This document shows, one piece after another, positions 16,495-24,784 of a DNA stretch of 46,952 nt. How positions within the stretch are numbered: position 1 is the first letter of the stretch; the number at the start of each line of letters is the position of its first letter. The stretch spans positions 1-46,952 of the forward strand of contig CANKYV010000011.1 in the NCBI GenBank assembly GCA_947487955.1, in the 5' to 3' direction. Position numbers and translations under genes: made by a program. The notes under the pieces are model-generated. The model was given only the letters and a program-made list of their open reading frames with translations, was not told the DNA's origin and ran no database searches. This DNA comes from Alphaproteobacteria bacterium. Lineage in GTDB: Bacteria > Pseudomonadota > Alphaproteobacteria > Paracaedibacterales > CAITNM01.

Positions 16495-17397
16495 ATGACT
16501 AAACTTATTATTGGCAGTAATAGTCGAAAACTTGGAGAGCGCCTTAGTGAATTTCTTAATTTAGATTGTATAGAAGCTTACATAAATTATTTTGCTGATG
16601 GAGAGCTTCGAGTACAGCTGGCAGAAAGCTTAAGTGGAGAAGATGTCATTATTGTGCAGTCTACTTCACGACCAGTGAACGATACATTGATGGAGTTGTT
16701 ATTACTGGTTGATGCTGCTAAGCGAGCTGGGGCTGGTCGAGTGATTACTTTAGTACCGTACCTTGGCTATAGCCGGCAAAATAAATCTAAGCATTTAAAT
16801 GAACCGGTATCAGCACAGTTAGTTGCAAAATTTTTGGAAGCTGCAGGGGTTGATCAACTAATAACGGTTGATTTGCATTCGCTAACTATTGAAGATTTTT
16901 TTAATATTGAGGTGCAAAATATTGAAACAAATTCTTTATTTGCAGATGCTTTAAAAAATAAATCTAATTTAATGATTGTTTCTCCTGATGCTGGTGGTAC
17001 AGAGCGAGCACAAAAACTTAGCCAAGTGCTTGGTACGCCGTTTGTTGTAATGAATAAAATTAGAAATTTTGATAGCACATGTAGCATGGGCAGTATTAGT
17101 GAAAACGTGGGCGGTTATAATTGCATTTTGGTAGATGATATTGTAGATACGGGAAATACTTTATGCGGGGCTGCTGAATTATTGATGCAACACGGGGCTT
17201 TATCCGTTGAAGCATTTGTAACCCATGGTGTGTTATCGGGGCTGGCGGTGGAGCGTATCGAAAAATCCGCTTTAGAGCGTATAACGATTACGGAAACTAT
17301 CGGTCAAAAAGTATTACCCTCTAAGTTTAAGGTATTGGATGTGGTATTTTTATTAGGCAATAGAATGAAAATTCATCTTGAAAAGAATAAAAAGTAG
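16495..17397 (+). CDS. prs: Ribose-phosphate pyrophosphokinase (PRPP synthase)
   Basis: Makes PRPP from ribose 5-phosphate and ATP for purine, pyrimidine, His and Trp synthesis. Visible: NYFADGELRVQL (in place of the usual FSDGE block), LVPYLGYSRQNK (flexible loop; usual form RQDRK), VDLHS, SPDAGGTERAQ, and the PRPP-binding loop ILVDDIVDTGNTLCGAAEL. Length 300 is a little under the usual 310-320. The changes in the flexible loop and VDLHS mark it as a divergent branch, but the Asp pair and the Thr of the binding loop are kept. It has its own upstream region (75 bases). Confidence 0.92.
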   Translation: MTKLIIGSNSRKLGERLSEFLNLDCIEAYINYFADGELRVQLAESLSGEDVIIVQSTSRPVNDTLMELLLLVDAAKRAGAGRVITLVPYLGYSRQNKSKHLNEPVSAQLVAKFLEAAGVDQLITVDLHSLTIEDFFNIEVQNIETNSLFADALKNKSNLMIVSPDAGGTERAQKLSQVLGTPFVVMNKIRNFDSTCSMGSISENVGGYNCILVDDIVDTGNTLCGAAELLMQHGALSVEAFVTHGVLSGLAVERIEKSALERITITETIGQKVLPSKFKVLDVVFLLGNRMKIHLEKNKK

Positions 17398-17476
17398 CAG
17401 GAAAAAAAGTACTTTATTTTTTGGTTTTCAGGTCTACACTAATTAGGTAAGTATCATTTTTTTCAGGAGTATCTAA

Positions 17477-18919
17477 ATGAAGTCATCCCTAAAATTTACG
17501 GCCATCGCTTTGCTACTGGGTGGTGTTTTACACGTTCAAAGTCTAAATGCTGCAAATGTAGTGTACTCTTTAGATGGGATTAATCAAGAAATTAGGCAGT
17601 CCACAGGATGCTTTTCAGACTCAACTCAGGGACCAAAAGTATTTGCTACCTATGTAGCAAAGCTAGTGGAACAAGGAATAAATCAAGATACTCTTGAGCA
17701 AGAGTTAACAACAACAATTCTTGGTTCCTCTCTGACTGCAAGCTTTTTTAAAGACGCACAGAAAGAGGCAAAAGGTAGCTTGAAAGGCTTAATGCGATAT
17801 TATGAAGGAATGAAATTAGGCAGTATTGAAGAAGATAAGCTTAGAGAACAAATTTCTTCATTACAAGGTACAATAAACGAGTTGAGCGAAGAAATTGATC
17901 CGTTACAGCGCGATGTAAATAAGCTAAGTGAACAACTTCGAAGCCCTGGTGTGCATGCATTTTCGGTACTTTCAGAACAAAGTGAAGTTGTGCCTATAGA
18001 AACTCTTTCAACATACACTGTAATCAAACCAGATACTTCTAAGCTGTCTGTTGCTGAACAAGTTTATCTTTTAAAAGTTCGCAGTAAATTAGCGTTACGT
18101 GATGAGCTTACGGCATCACTAACTGATTTAGAGACACTTTTAAGATTCCGTCAGATGATAGCGATAACAAGTCCAACGACTGAAAATCTCGAAAGAGCTG
18201 CTTTTTTGGTGGATGTTATACCGCAAGTGCGTGCAATTGCTCCTATAATTGGCAGATATTTGCAATCAATTACAGGTGATATCTTAAAAACTAATGCAAC
18301 AGCTACTTCCTCTGGCTGGTTTTCTGCTCCTCAGCTTGGTCCAGTGCAAACTTTACAACTTAAAGAACTTGAGTCCAGGAAGAATCTAGCTTACGCAACT
18401 TTTGATGCACTTTTTGGTACTATGGTAAAGCCGTCAACTGTTCCTTCGGCAGTTGCATTCACAACTGATCCAGGTGCTGCTAACGTTTTAGCTAGTAAAG
18501 TCCATGCTTTGCATGCAACTTTGCCAGCAACAGTACCATCACAAAAGTTAATTGTTAAAAATGATGGTCTGATTTCTGTTGTCGGTGCTGCTGATTATGC
18601 AACAGAGGTGAATTTAGAATTGCCATTTATGATAGATCTTCAACAATTAACGGTCGATTTTCTAAAACAAACTCTTGGCGCGCAAGCATTACTTCAAAAT
18701 ACTTTTGCTACTTCTGCGCTAATAGAATCTGCTGATTTGACACAAGCAAAAACATTGTTGTCTCCTCAACCATCCTCAGTTTCAATTGAACATGATGATC
18801 TAGATGATTCTGAACACGATGACACTTTGCCTAAAGTATCTGGAGAAGGAGTAAATGCTACTACCACTGAAGTTATTCCAACAGTTTTAACTGATAGCAA
18901 CGTTACAGAAGAAGTCTAA
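17477..18919 (+). CDS. Secreted coiled-coil protein of unknown function
   Basis: A 480-residue protein with signal peptide (FTAIALLLGGVLHVQSLNA, cut near residue 25) and a ribosome site (CAGGAGTATCTAA before ATG). A heptad-rich helix at residues about 115-160 (KLREQISSLQGTINEL.., DVNKLSEQLRS) indicates a coiled coil. The middle is Leu/Ala-rich and helical; the end is acidic (DDLDDSEHDD) and Thr/Val-rich. Only a few aromatic residues and no catalytic motif are visible. It ends 16 bases before a strong terminator, so it is a single-gene transcript or the last of one. Confidence 0.75.
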   Translation: MKSSLKFTAIALLLGGVLHVQSLNAANVVYSLDGINQEIRQSTGCFSDSTQGPKVFATYVAKLVEQGINQDTLEQELTTTILGSSLTASFFKDAQKEAKGSLKGLMRYYEGMKLGSIEEDKLREQISSLQGTINELSEEIDPLQRDVNKLSEQLRSPGVHAFSVLSEQSEVVPIETLSTYTVIKPDTSKLSVAEQVYLLKVRSKLALRDELTASLTDLETLLRFRQMIAITSPTTENLERAAFLVDVIPQVRAIAPIIGRYLQSITGDILKTNATATSSGWFSAPQLGPVQTLQLKELESRKNLAYATFDALFGTMVKPSTVPSAVAFTTDPGAANVLASKVHALHATLPATVPSQKLIVKNDGLISVVGAADYATEVNLELPFMIDLQQLTVDFLKQTLGAQALLQNTFATSALIESADLTQAKTLLSPQPSSVSIEHDDLDDSEHDDTLPKVSGEGVNATTTEVIPTVLTDSNVTEEV

Positions 18920-18935
18920 TTCATCTGCCTAAACT

Positions 18936-18967
18936 GGGCCCTCATAAAAGTGAGGGCTCATCTTTTT
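18936..18967 (+). terminator. Rho-independent terminator after the secreted coiled-coil gene
   Basis: A GC-rich stem GGGCCCTCA / TGAGGGCTC (18936-18944 and 18951-18959, one G-T pair) with a 6-base loop is followed by TCTTTTT. It lies 16 bases after the stop codon and separates this gene from mipZ. Confidence 0.85.
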
Positions 18968-19119
18968 AAGTGCGAACTTTAAATTACCGGCACATTTATT
19001 AAAATTTTACATTAATAATTAATGAGTTTCTATAATATTTGATCGCTGATAATAAAATCTTGAATTTATTACTTGTTTCTTCCTATTATAAAATCAGAAT
19101 CTAAGCAAAGGAACATCAA

Positions 19120-19947
19120 ATGTCTGAGAATCATAGTCCGTATGTTGTTGTATTAGGCAACGAAAAAGGCGGAACAGGCAAATCAACTGCAGCGATGCAT
19201 ATTATCACATCCCTTTTACGCCAAGGGTATACGGTGGGTAGTATTGATGTGGACGCGCGACAGGGGACTTTGTCTCGGTATGTTGAAAATAGGCGTTTAC
19301 GCAGTGAAGCAAATCCTGATGAACATTTGCCTTTGCCTGAGCATTTCCCTGTTTTTCGTTCTGAAAAGCCTATTGTAGAAGAAGCACAAGCTGAAGATGA
19401 AAAAAATTTCAAAGAAACACTAGAAAAATTAAAAGATAGTGACTATATCGTTATTGATACTCCTGGGAGTGATATGTACTTGTCACGTTTGGCGCATAGC
19501 TTTGCGAACACGCTTATCACTCCATTAAATGATAGCTTTATTGATCTTGATATGCTGGCACGATTGAATCCTGAAACTTTAGAAGTTGTGCGTCCTAGCA
19601 CCTATTCAGAAATGGTATGGGAGCAGAAAAAACAACGTGCAATGCGAGGTGATAGAAGGGCTATTGACTGGATTGTGCTACGTAATCGTTTAACGGCTGT
19701 AAATTCACGTAACAAAGAAGAAATGCGCAAAGCGCTTGAGAATCTTTCAAAGCGTATAGGGTTTCGTTTGGTTGCAGGTTTTGGTGAGCGTGTGATTTTT
19801 AGAGAATTATTTTTAAATGGGATTACGCTTCTTGATTTGCGTGAAGCAAGAGTTGCAATGAATATTTCTCATGTGGCGGCTCGCCAAGAATTGAATCAGC
19901 TGCTAGAAATGATTCAAATTCCTAAGCAAACAAAGAAAGTTGCCTGA
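19120..19947 (+). CDS. mipZ: Cell division inhibitor MipZ (ParA/MinD-type ATPase)
   Basis: MipZ forms a bipolar gradient from ParB-bound origins in alphaproteobacteria and blocks FtsZ assembly away from midcell. Motifs: deviant Walker A GNEKGGTGKSTAAMHI (residues about 13-28), DVDARQGTLSRYVENRR (switch I), Walker B YIVIDTPG and LVAGFGERVIFRELF near the end. Length 275 matches. The RQ and ENRR features distinguish MipZ from plasmid ParA and MinD. A ribosome site (AAAGGAA) precedes the ATG. Stop and galU start overlap, so the two genes form one operon. Confidence 0.93.
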   Translation: MSENHSPYVVVLGNEKGGTGKSTAAMHIITSLLRQGYTVGSIDVDARQGTLSRYVENRRLRSEANPDEHLPLPEHFPVFRSEKPIVEEAQAEDEKNFKETLEKLKDSDYIVIDTPGSDMYLSRLAHSFANTLITPLNDSFIDLDMLARLNPETLEVVRPSTYSEMVWEQKKQRAMRGDRRAIDWIVLRNRLTAVNSRNKEEMRKALENLSKRIGFRLVAGFGERVIFRELFLNGITLLDLREARVAMNISHVAARQELNQLLEMIQIPKQTKKVA

Positions 19948-20825
19948 TGATAAAAACTGCTGTTTTTCCAGTAGCTGGTCTTGGAAGTCGGTTTTTGCCT
20001 GCGACAAAAGCTATTCCAAAGGAGATGTTGGTGGTGGTAGACAAGCCGCTGATTCAATATGCAGTGGAAGAAGCAAAAGCAGCAGGCATTGAGAAATTTA
20101 TTTTTATTACTTCCCAAGGTAAAGAGGCGATTGAAGATCACTTTGATAGCCACAGTGGCCTTGAATCAATTTTACAAAGTCGTGGAAAAAATGAGGATCT
20201 GGCAAAAATTCGCTCTATTCGTATTCCAGAGGGGCAAGCGTTATTTGTGCGTCAGCATGAACCGTTGGGATTGGGGCATGCAGTTTGGTGCGCACGCCAT
20301 TTTATTCAAGAAGATGCGTTTGCGCTTTTACTTGCAGATGATTTAATTCAATCAAAAGTTCCTTGCTTAAAGCAAATGGTTGATTCTTATACTAAAGACG
20401 ATGGGAACATGGTGGCTGTGATTGATGTTCCAAAAAACGAGGTTAATCGTTATGGTGTGCTTGATATTTCCTCGCAATCAGGTTCTAAAGTGCAGGCTAA
20501 AGCGGTGGTTGAAAAACCAGATATAGCATCTGCCCCTTCATCAACGGCTATTATTGGTCGCTACATTCTTAGCAAATCAATTTTTGAACCATTGGGTTTT
20601 AAAAAAGCTGGCGCTGGTGGAGAAATTCAACTAACCGATGGGCTGCAATCTATGCTTGGGGCGAACGTTCCTTTGACAGGGTTTCGCTTTAACGGAGAGC
20701 GTTATGATTGCGGCACTAAAATTGGATGGTTGCAGGCTAATTTGGCATTAGCGGCGAGCGATCCTGAGCTTCGTCCCTATTTGGAGTCAGTACTTACAAA
20801 TCTTAAAATGCCTTTATCAGTCTAG
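19947..20825 (+). CDS. galU: UTP-glucose-1-phosphate uridylyltransferase
   Basis: GalU makes UDP-glucose from glucose 1-phosphate and UTP for envelope sugars. Features: PVAGLGSRFLPATKAIPKEM (nucleotide-binding loop), KPLIQYAVEEA, LGLGHAVWCAR, ALLLADDLI, VVEKP, IIGRYILS and GGEIQLTDGLQ. Length 292 is typical. It overlaps the mipZ stop by 1 base. The last 30 codons have a decayed second copy at 24785-24893, about 4 kb downstream beyond an accessory island, so the 3' end of this gene is a duplication or insertion junction. The catalytic core is intact. Confidence 0.96.
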   Translation: MIKTAVFPVAGLGSRFLPATKAIPKEMLVVVDKPLIQYAVEEAKAAGIEKFIFITSQGKEAIEDHFDSHSGLESILQSRGKNEDLAKIRSIRIPEGQALFVRQHEPLGLGHAVWCARHFIQEDAFALLLADDLIQSKVPCLKQMVDSYTKDDGNMVAVIDVPKNEVNRYGVLDISSQSGSKVQAKAVVEKPDIASAPSSTAIIGRYILSKSIFEPLGFKKAGAGGEIQLTDGLQSMLGANVPLTGFRFNGERYDCGTKIGWLQANLALAASDPELRPYLESVLTNLKMPLSV

Positions 20826-20849
20826 ATTGTTCTTAATAGATTTCCTTAA

Positions 20850-20907
20850 AAACCTATGTTCTAAATTTTCTTTGCGTCTTTCCAGCAGGCATAGCCTGCG
20901 TGGAAAC
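20850..20907 (+). repeat. Inverted-pair intergenic element, left copy
   Basis: The block begins AACCTATG, then TTCTAAATTTTCTTTG, and closes with the hairpin CCAGCAGGC-AT-AGCCTGCGTGG. The reverse complement of 24702-24763 gives the same order with one 8-base insertion and few substitutions (AACCTATG..TTCTATTTTCTTTG..CCAGCAGGCGTAGCCTGCGTGG). The two copies face each other across the island of secreted repeat proteins. A shared TTCGAAAGAAG occurs next to each (20944 and 24764). The hairpin could also end the galU transcript. Confidence 0.75.
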
Positions 20908-21029
20908 CAGGAGCTTTTATCCGGACGCTTGATTAATTTTCAGGTTCGAAAGAAGCCTTGTATTACAAGTTTTTGCAGAGAGGCAATGGGTTATCTTCAC
21001 TATTGATGCTTTTTATGAGTTAACAACAG

Positions 21030-21057
21030 TAAATTAAAGCGCGTTGACAAGTTTTTA
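21030..21057 (+). promoter_or_regulatory. Repeated upstream block with -35-like TTGACA, copy 1
   Basis: TAAATTAAAGCGCGTTGACA (21030-21049) and the following AAGTTTTT lie 49 bases before the ATG of the repeat-protein gene. Nearly the same block occurs at 23251-23280 before the paralogue and, more decayed, at 23988-24016. TTGACA is a perfect -35 box; a clear -10 is not visible at 16-18 bases, so activity is uncertain. Confidence 0.5.
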
Positions 21058-21105
21058 AGATTTAATAAGCATGATAAGTAGTAGAAAATTTTTTCAACAG
21101 TTGTT

Positions 21106-23232
21106 ATGCGCATTTTTATACAAATTTGTTTTGCACTAAGTATAAGTTTAGCAATAGAAGGGTTTTGTGCAATGGAAGGGGAAGTGGAAGAAACCTCAGT
21201 GTCCTATTCTCCCCCAGCTGATGTTTCTTTTTCAAAAAATAATAAACCTACTTTCTTTTCCAATGGTCTCTCTCTTCCCATAATTCACTCAGGTAGTTTT
21301 TCTGCTTATGTTGAAGGAGATTTTATATGTTTATCAGATTCTTCTTCAGAAAATAATAAACCTACGTTGAGCGAGGTGTTAGCTAAAATGACGCCTGAAA
21401 ATAGAGAAATCTTTGAAACTGCTTTCACGCGTTTGGCACATGATATACCTGAACGGCATCACCCTACTTTGCTTGAATCATTATCTAAGGTATCCATAGA
21501 ACAGATGGAAAGATTTGCGGATATTGCACAGGACCTTACCCAGGGTATGGGAGTGCATAAAGTATGGGCGATTCTGGCATTAACCAAGGTGCCACCAGCG
21601 CGATTAACAGATCATTTTAAAGAGGTAGCGATACACTTTATCCAAAATACAATCGAGCCCGAGAAAGTTCAGGTATTGGGGGCATTGGTTGATGTAGCAC
21701 TAGAACGCTTAACGAACGAGTTTGAGGTTTTCGTCAATCGTCCTACTCCGGGTATGGAATGGCAGCAGGCCTGGGTGATTAGGGCATTGGCTAAGATAGA
21801 GCACTTAGATACTCTCTTTCATCAATTCATGGATCCTATCATGCGACAGCAATTACAAAGCTTTGTTCCTAAGTATGCACAAGCAGATTTGATTTGCCGT
21901 TTGAGTACAATGCAGCCAGAGCAGTATCAGGCAGAGATTACGCGAACGATTAATGAGGGCCGTTTTAATACGATTGTTAACCGTCTTACCGAAAATATGA
22001 ATAGCTTCAATAAAGCTGAGGCAATTAGGGCATTAAGTAAGGTAGAACCAGGGCAGATGGAAAATTTTGAAGCTGCTGTTAATCGTTTTACCCAGGGCAT
22101 GTATAGGGATGAAAAGACTTGGGTGATTCAGGCATTAGCTGAGGTATCTCCAGATCATTTGACAGATGAGTTCGAGGCTGATGTCAATCGTTTCTCCGAA
22201 GGTATGGATGGGTACCATAAATCCTTGGTAATTTCGGCATTAAGTAAGGTAGAACCAGGGCAGATGGAAAATTTTAAAACTACTGTCAATCGTTTTACCC
22301 AGGGCATGTACAAAAATGAAAAGACTTGGGTGATTCAGGCATTAGCTGCAAGGACGGCTGAAGAAAGTTTTCAAACTACTGTCAATTGTTTAGCACAAGG
22401 TATAGTTGGGCGCTCTAATACTGCTGTGATTAAGGCATTTGCTGAGATAGTACCAGAACGTTTGACGAACGAGTTTGGGGCTGCTGCTGATCGTCTTGCC
22501 CAATGGATGTGTGAAATGGATAAACTTCGGGTGATTGAGGCATTAGGTGAGGTATCTCCAGAACGCTTAACGAACAAGTTCGAGGCTGATGTCAATCGCT
22601 TTGCTCAAGGTATGGGTGGCTTCAATAAAGCTAAGGTAATTAGGGCATTGGCTAAAATAAAGCCAGAGCAGGTGGAAAACTTTGAAATTGCTGTTAATCG
22701 CTTTGCTCAAGGTATGGATGTGGACAATAAGGCCGTGGTGATTAAGGCATTAACTGAGGTGGCACCAGAAGATATAGAAAGTTTTGAAGCTGCCGTTAAT
22801 CATTTTGCTCAAAGTATGGAGGCGTTTCGAGCCTGGGTGATTAATGCATTGGCTAAGGTGACACCAGAGCATATGGAAAACTTTAAAACTGCTGTCAATC
22901 GCCTTACTCAGGGTATATATGGATTCTATAAGCTTTGGGTGATTGAGTCATTAGCTAAGATGGCACCAGAACGCTTAGACCTTTTTATGCAGCAATTCAC
23001 GGATTCTATCGTACAACAATTACACACAGTTGTTCCTATGAATGAACAAGTGAGTTTAATACGACGTTTAGCCCCAATGCAGCCAGAGCGGTATCAGGCA
23101 GAGATTATCAGAGTGATTGATAGCTATAAAACAGAAACTAAGATTAGTGCCGATGCTTTCCCTAGCTCAGCTACACCAATAGAGTTGTCACCAGAGCTGA
23201 AACCATCAGCAGATGAAAATCGTGCTGCTTAA
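21106..23232 (+). CDS. Secreted protein with about fourteen 34/35-residue helical repeats
   Basis: A 708-residue protein with signal peptide (FIQICFALSISLAIEGFCA, cut near residue 21). From about residue 90 to 640 it consists of helical repeats with the consensus NRFxQGMxxxxKxxVIxALA and xVxPExxxxFExxV, alternating 34 and 35 residues; about four units lie before a capping segment (LICRLSTMQPEQYQAEITR) and about ten after it, closed by a second capping segment (LIRRLAPMQPERYQAEIIR). The pattern suggests an alpha-solenoid, like HEAT or TPR proteins in shape but not matching either consensus. DNA-level copies inside it (22030-22141 and 22237-22348) show recent expansion. A shorter paralogue follows. 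A secreted solenoid of this kind is a plausible host-interaction protein; that is inference. Confidence 0.8.
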   Translation: MRIFIQICFALSISLAIEGFCAMEGEVEETSVSYSPPADVSFSKNNKPTFFSNGLSLPIIHSGSFSAYVEGDFICLSDSSSENNKPTLSEVLAKMTPENREIFETAFTRLAHDIPERHHPTLLESLSKVSIEQMERFADIAQDLTQGMGVHKVWAILALTKVPPARLTDHFKEVAIHFIQNTIEPEKVQVLGALVDVALERLTNEFEVFVNRPTPGMEWQQAWVIRALAKIEHLDTLFHQFMDPIMRQQLQSFVPKYAQADLICRLSTMQPEQYQAEITRTINEGRFNTIVNRLTENMNSFNKAEAIRALSKVEPGQMENFEAAVNRFTQGMYRDEKTWVIQALAEVSPDHLTDEFEADVNRFSEGMDGYHKSLVISALSKVEPGQMENFKTTVNRFTQGMYKNEKTWVIQALAARTAEESFQTTVNCLAQGIVGRSNTAVIKAFAEIVPERLTNEFGAAADRLAQWMCEMDKLRVIEALGEVSPERLTNKFEADVNRFAQGMGGFNKAKVIRALAKIKPEQVENFEIAVNRFAQGMDVDNKAVVIKALTEVAPEDIESFEAAVNHFAQSMEAFRAWVINALAKVTPEHMENFKTAVNRLTQGIYGFYKLWVIESLAKMAPERLDLFMQQFTDSIVQQLHTVVPMNEQVSLIRRLAPMQPERYQAEIIRVIDSYKTETKISADAFPSSATPIELSPELKPSADENRAA
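22030..22348 (+). repeat. Two-unit internal duplication in the solenoid gene
   Basis: A 112-base stretch at 22030-22141 recurs at 22237-22348, offset 207 bases (exactly 69 codons, one 34- plus one 35-residue unit), with about ten base changes. Both encode LSKVEPGQMENF, then NRFTQGMY and EKTWVIQALA. The offset shows that the gene grows by duplicating pairs of repeats. Confidence 0.8.
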
Positions 23233-23250
23233 GGGGATGGGGGAATAATG

Positions 23251-23280
23251 ATAAATTAAAGCGCATTGACAAGTTTTTGT
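23251..23280 (+). promoter_or_regulatory. Repeated upstream block with -35-like TTGACA, copy 2
   Basis: ATAAATTAAAGCGCATTGACA followed by AGTTTTTG lies 39 bases before the paralogue's ATG and differs from copy 1 at few positions. TTGACA is at 23266-23271; TAGATA at 23290 is a weak -10 candidate 18 bases on. Conservation of the block along with the gene starts suggests it was duplicated with them. Confidence 0.5.
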
Positions 23281-23319
23281 TGCTTAGGGTAGATATTAAA
23301 AATTATTTTAAACTTTGTT

Positions 23320-23985
23320 ATGCGTGTGTTTTTGCATATTTATTTTACATTAAGTATAATTTTAATAATAAAAGGTTTGTGTGCAACAGAAGGGGAAGAA
23401 CGAGTATTAAATTCACCTTCCTATTCTTTCGCTTCTTTTACAAGTGAAGCGAACCTACCCTTAGATAATTTTACCCAAAGAATGGATTGGCAAAAACGGC
23501 AATTACCTACACAGGTAGAGATTGAGGAAACTTCTATAGAGAGCGAAAATGCTGTATTCAAACGCCTTATTCATAGTATGAGTACACAGCGTGCGAATGA
23601 GCTAGCATTGAAGTTAGTTAAGCAGCCAGAAAACTTAACGAAGGCTTTTGAGACTATTGTTTCTTGTCTTACTCGAGATACAGATGGGCATGTTATGGAT
23701 GAGGAAGGTAAGTATCAAGTAATTACGGCATTAACTAATGTGGCGCCAGAACATTTGAGCATTTTTGTTTTCACGGTTCGTGAAATACCATTGAATGTGC
23801 GAGCGCAATGGATGCGCTATTTAAGTACAAGACACCCAAAGCAGTATCAAGAAGAAATTAACAGAGTGCTTTCACAGAAAACAACAGTTAAGCAAAGGAA
23901 AAATGATACTAGAAAGCTGCATTATGAACCGGGTTATGATTATGAACAGGTGAAACGCATATGGCTTAGTGGTAGCGGGGCATAA
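23320..23985 (+). CDS. Secreted short paralogue of the solenoid protein
   Basis: A 221-residue protein whose first 26 residues (FLHIYFTLSIILIIKGLCATEGE) parallel the signal region of the upstream solenoid gene, with similar DNA as well. It has about one to two helical units (FETIVSCLTRD.., YQVITALTNVAPEHL) and then the same capping element (RYLSTRHPKQYQEEINRVL). It looks like a copy that lost its repeat array, or a minimal form before expansion. The C-terminal 35 residues are basic and unrelated to the larger protein. Reading frame intact. Function unknown. Confidence 0.72.
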   Translation: MRVFLHIYFTLSIILIIKGLCATEGEERVLNSPSYSFASFTSEANLPLDNFTQRMDWQKRQLPTQVEIEETSIESENAVFKRLIHSMSTQRANELALKLVKQPENLTKAFETIVSCLTRDTDGHVMDEEGKYQVITALTNVAPEHLSIFVFTVREIPLNVRAQWMRYLSTRHPKQYQEEINRVLSQKTTVKQRKNDTRKLHYEPGYDYEQVKRIWLSGSGA

Positions 23986-23987
23986 CT

Positions 23988-24085
23988 ATAAATTAAAACG
24001 AATTGACGGATTTTTGTAGATTGAGCACGTTTTAACATACTAAATTTTCCACAAATGGAGTTTTAGTGCAGGGGGAATTGCTAGT
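23988..24085 (+). pseudogene. Relic of a third copy of the upstream block and gene start
   Basis: ATAAATTAAAACGAATTGACG with GATTTTTG (23988-24016) matches the blocks before the two preceding genes. About 40 bases on, GGAGTTTTAGTGCAGGGGGAA resembles the DNA that encodes the end of the paralogues' signal peptides (GGGTTTTGTGCAATGGAAGG). No start codon or open frame survives. I read it as the decayed head of a third tandem copy, replaced downstream by the ankyrin gene. Confidence 0.5.
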
Positions 24086-24163
24086 ATTACATCATAACAG
24101 TTGAATAATACAATAACATCTGCTTAACTCCTTTTTACTCAATTGATTTTTTAAGATTTTAAG

Positions 24164-24701
24164 ATGATAAAAGCTATCAAAATGTTTCTACGCTTTTCAA
24201 ATTTTGCAGTATTTTTTACTTTGATGAGCGCACTCAACTGCGCAGTCGATGATTATAATCAACTAGATGGAATGGGGATGTCTCCACTACATCATGCATG
24301 TTGCCAGTAGAGGACTTGACCTTGCTCGTACTCAGATAAATCTGGAGTCTCTTTCTATAGACACTAGCACTACGAAAATAGTAAAAATGGAAGATCGTTT
24401 AAAGGTAATAAATTTCCTATTAGATAACGGTGCTAATATAGATATTCAAGCTACCAATGAAAAAACAGCTTTGCATTTTGCTTGTTTCAATGGCTACCTA
24501 GAAATTATAGATCTGCTGCTTAGCAGAGGGGCAGATACTACGATAACGTGTCCTGAACCATTTTATGATGATTGGGGAATACTTCATACGACCTTTGATT
24601 TGCCTGCTCAAGGTTTGGGTGTGGCTTATGGTCACGGTGGGATTTTGGATATTTTTAAAAAATACGGCAAATTAAATACAGGAGCTGCTGTGGGAAGGTA
24701 G
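24164..24701 (+). pseudogene. Secreted ankyrin-repeat protein, frameshifted
   Basis: Frame 1 (24164-24310) encodes a signal peptide (FSNFAVFFTLMSALNCA) and the start of an ankyrin unit (DGMGMSPLHHAC), then meets TAG. From about 24295 the next frame continues in register, SRGLDLA, then VINFLLDNGANIDIQA, KTALHFACFNGYLEIIDLLLSRGADTTI and a last weaker unit, to TAG at 24701. One inserted or lost base near 24295-24310 explains it. The downstream frame alone (24267-24701) has an ATG but no signal or ribosome site. It may be a true pseudogene, a sequencing error, or recoded. Ankyrin proteins are common effectors in intracellular bacteria. Confidence 0.7.
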
Positions 24702-24763
24702 ATCCCACGCAGGCTACGCCTGCTGGGAAGACCCAAAGAAAATAGAATGCCCAAAGCATAGGT
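24702..24763 (-). repeat. Inverted-pair intergenic element, right copy
   Basis: Read on the minus strand it gives AACCTATG, then TTCTATTTTCTTTG and CCAGCAGGCGTAGCCTGCGTGG, the same succession as 20850-20907 on the plus strand. It starts directly after the stop of the ankyrin frame and directly before TTCGAAAGAAG. Together the two copies bound the island of repeat proteins in inverted orientation. Confidence 0.75.
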
Positions 24764-24784
24764 TTCGAAAGAAGTTTATTAGTG

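Noticed and set aside
21106-23232. CRISPR array suspected because of evenly spaced repeats near 22 kb.
   Set aside because: The repeats are coding, 102-105 bases long and part of one open frame; no short identical repeats with unique spacers are present anywhere in the window.
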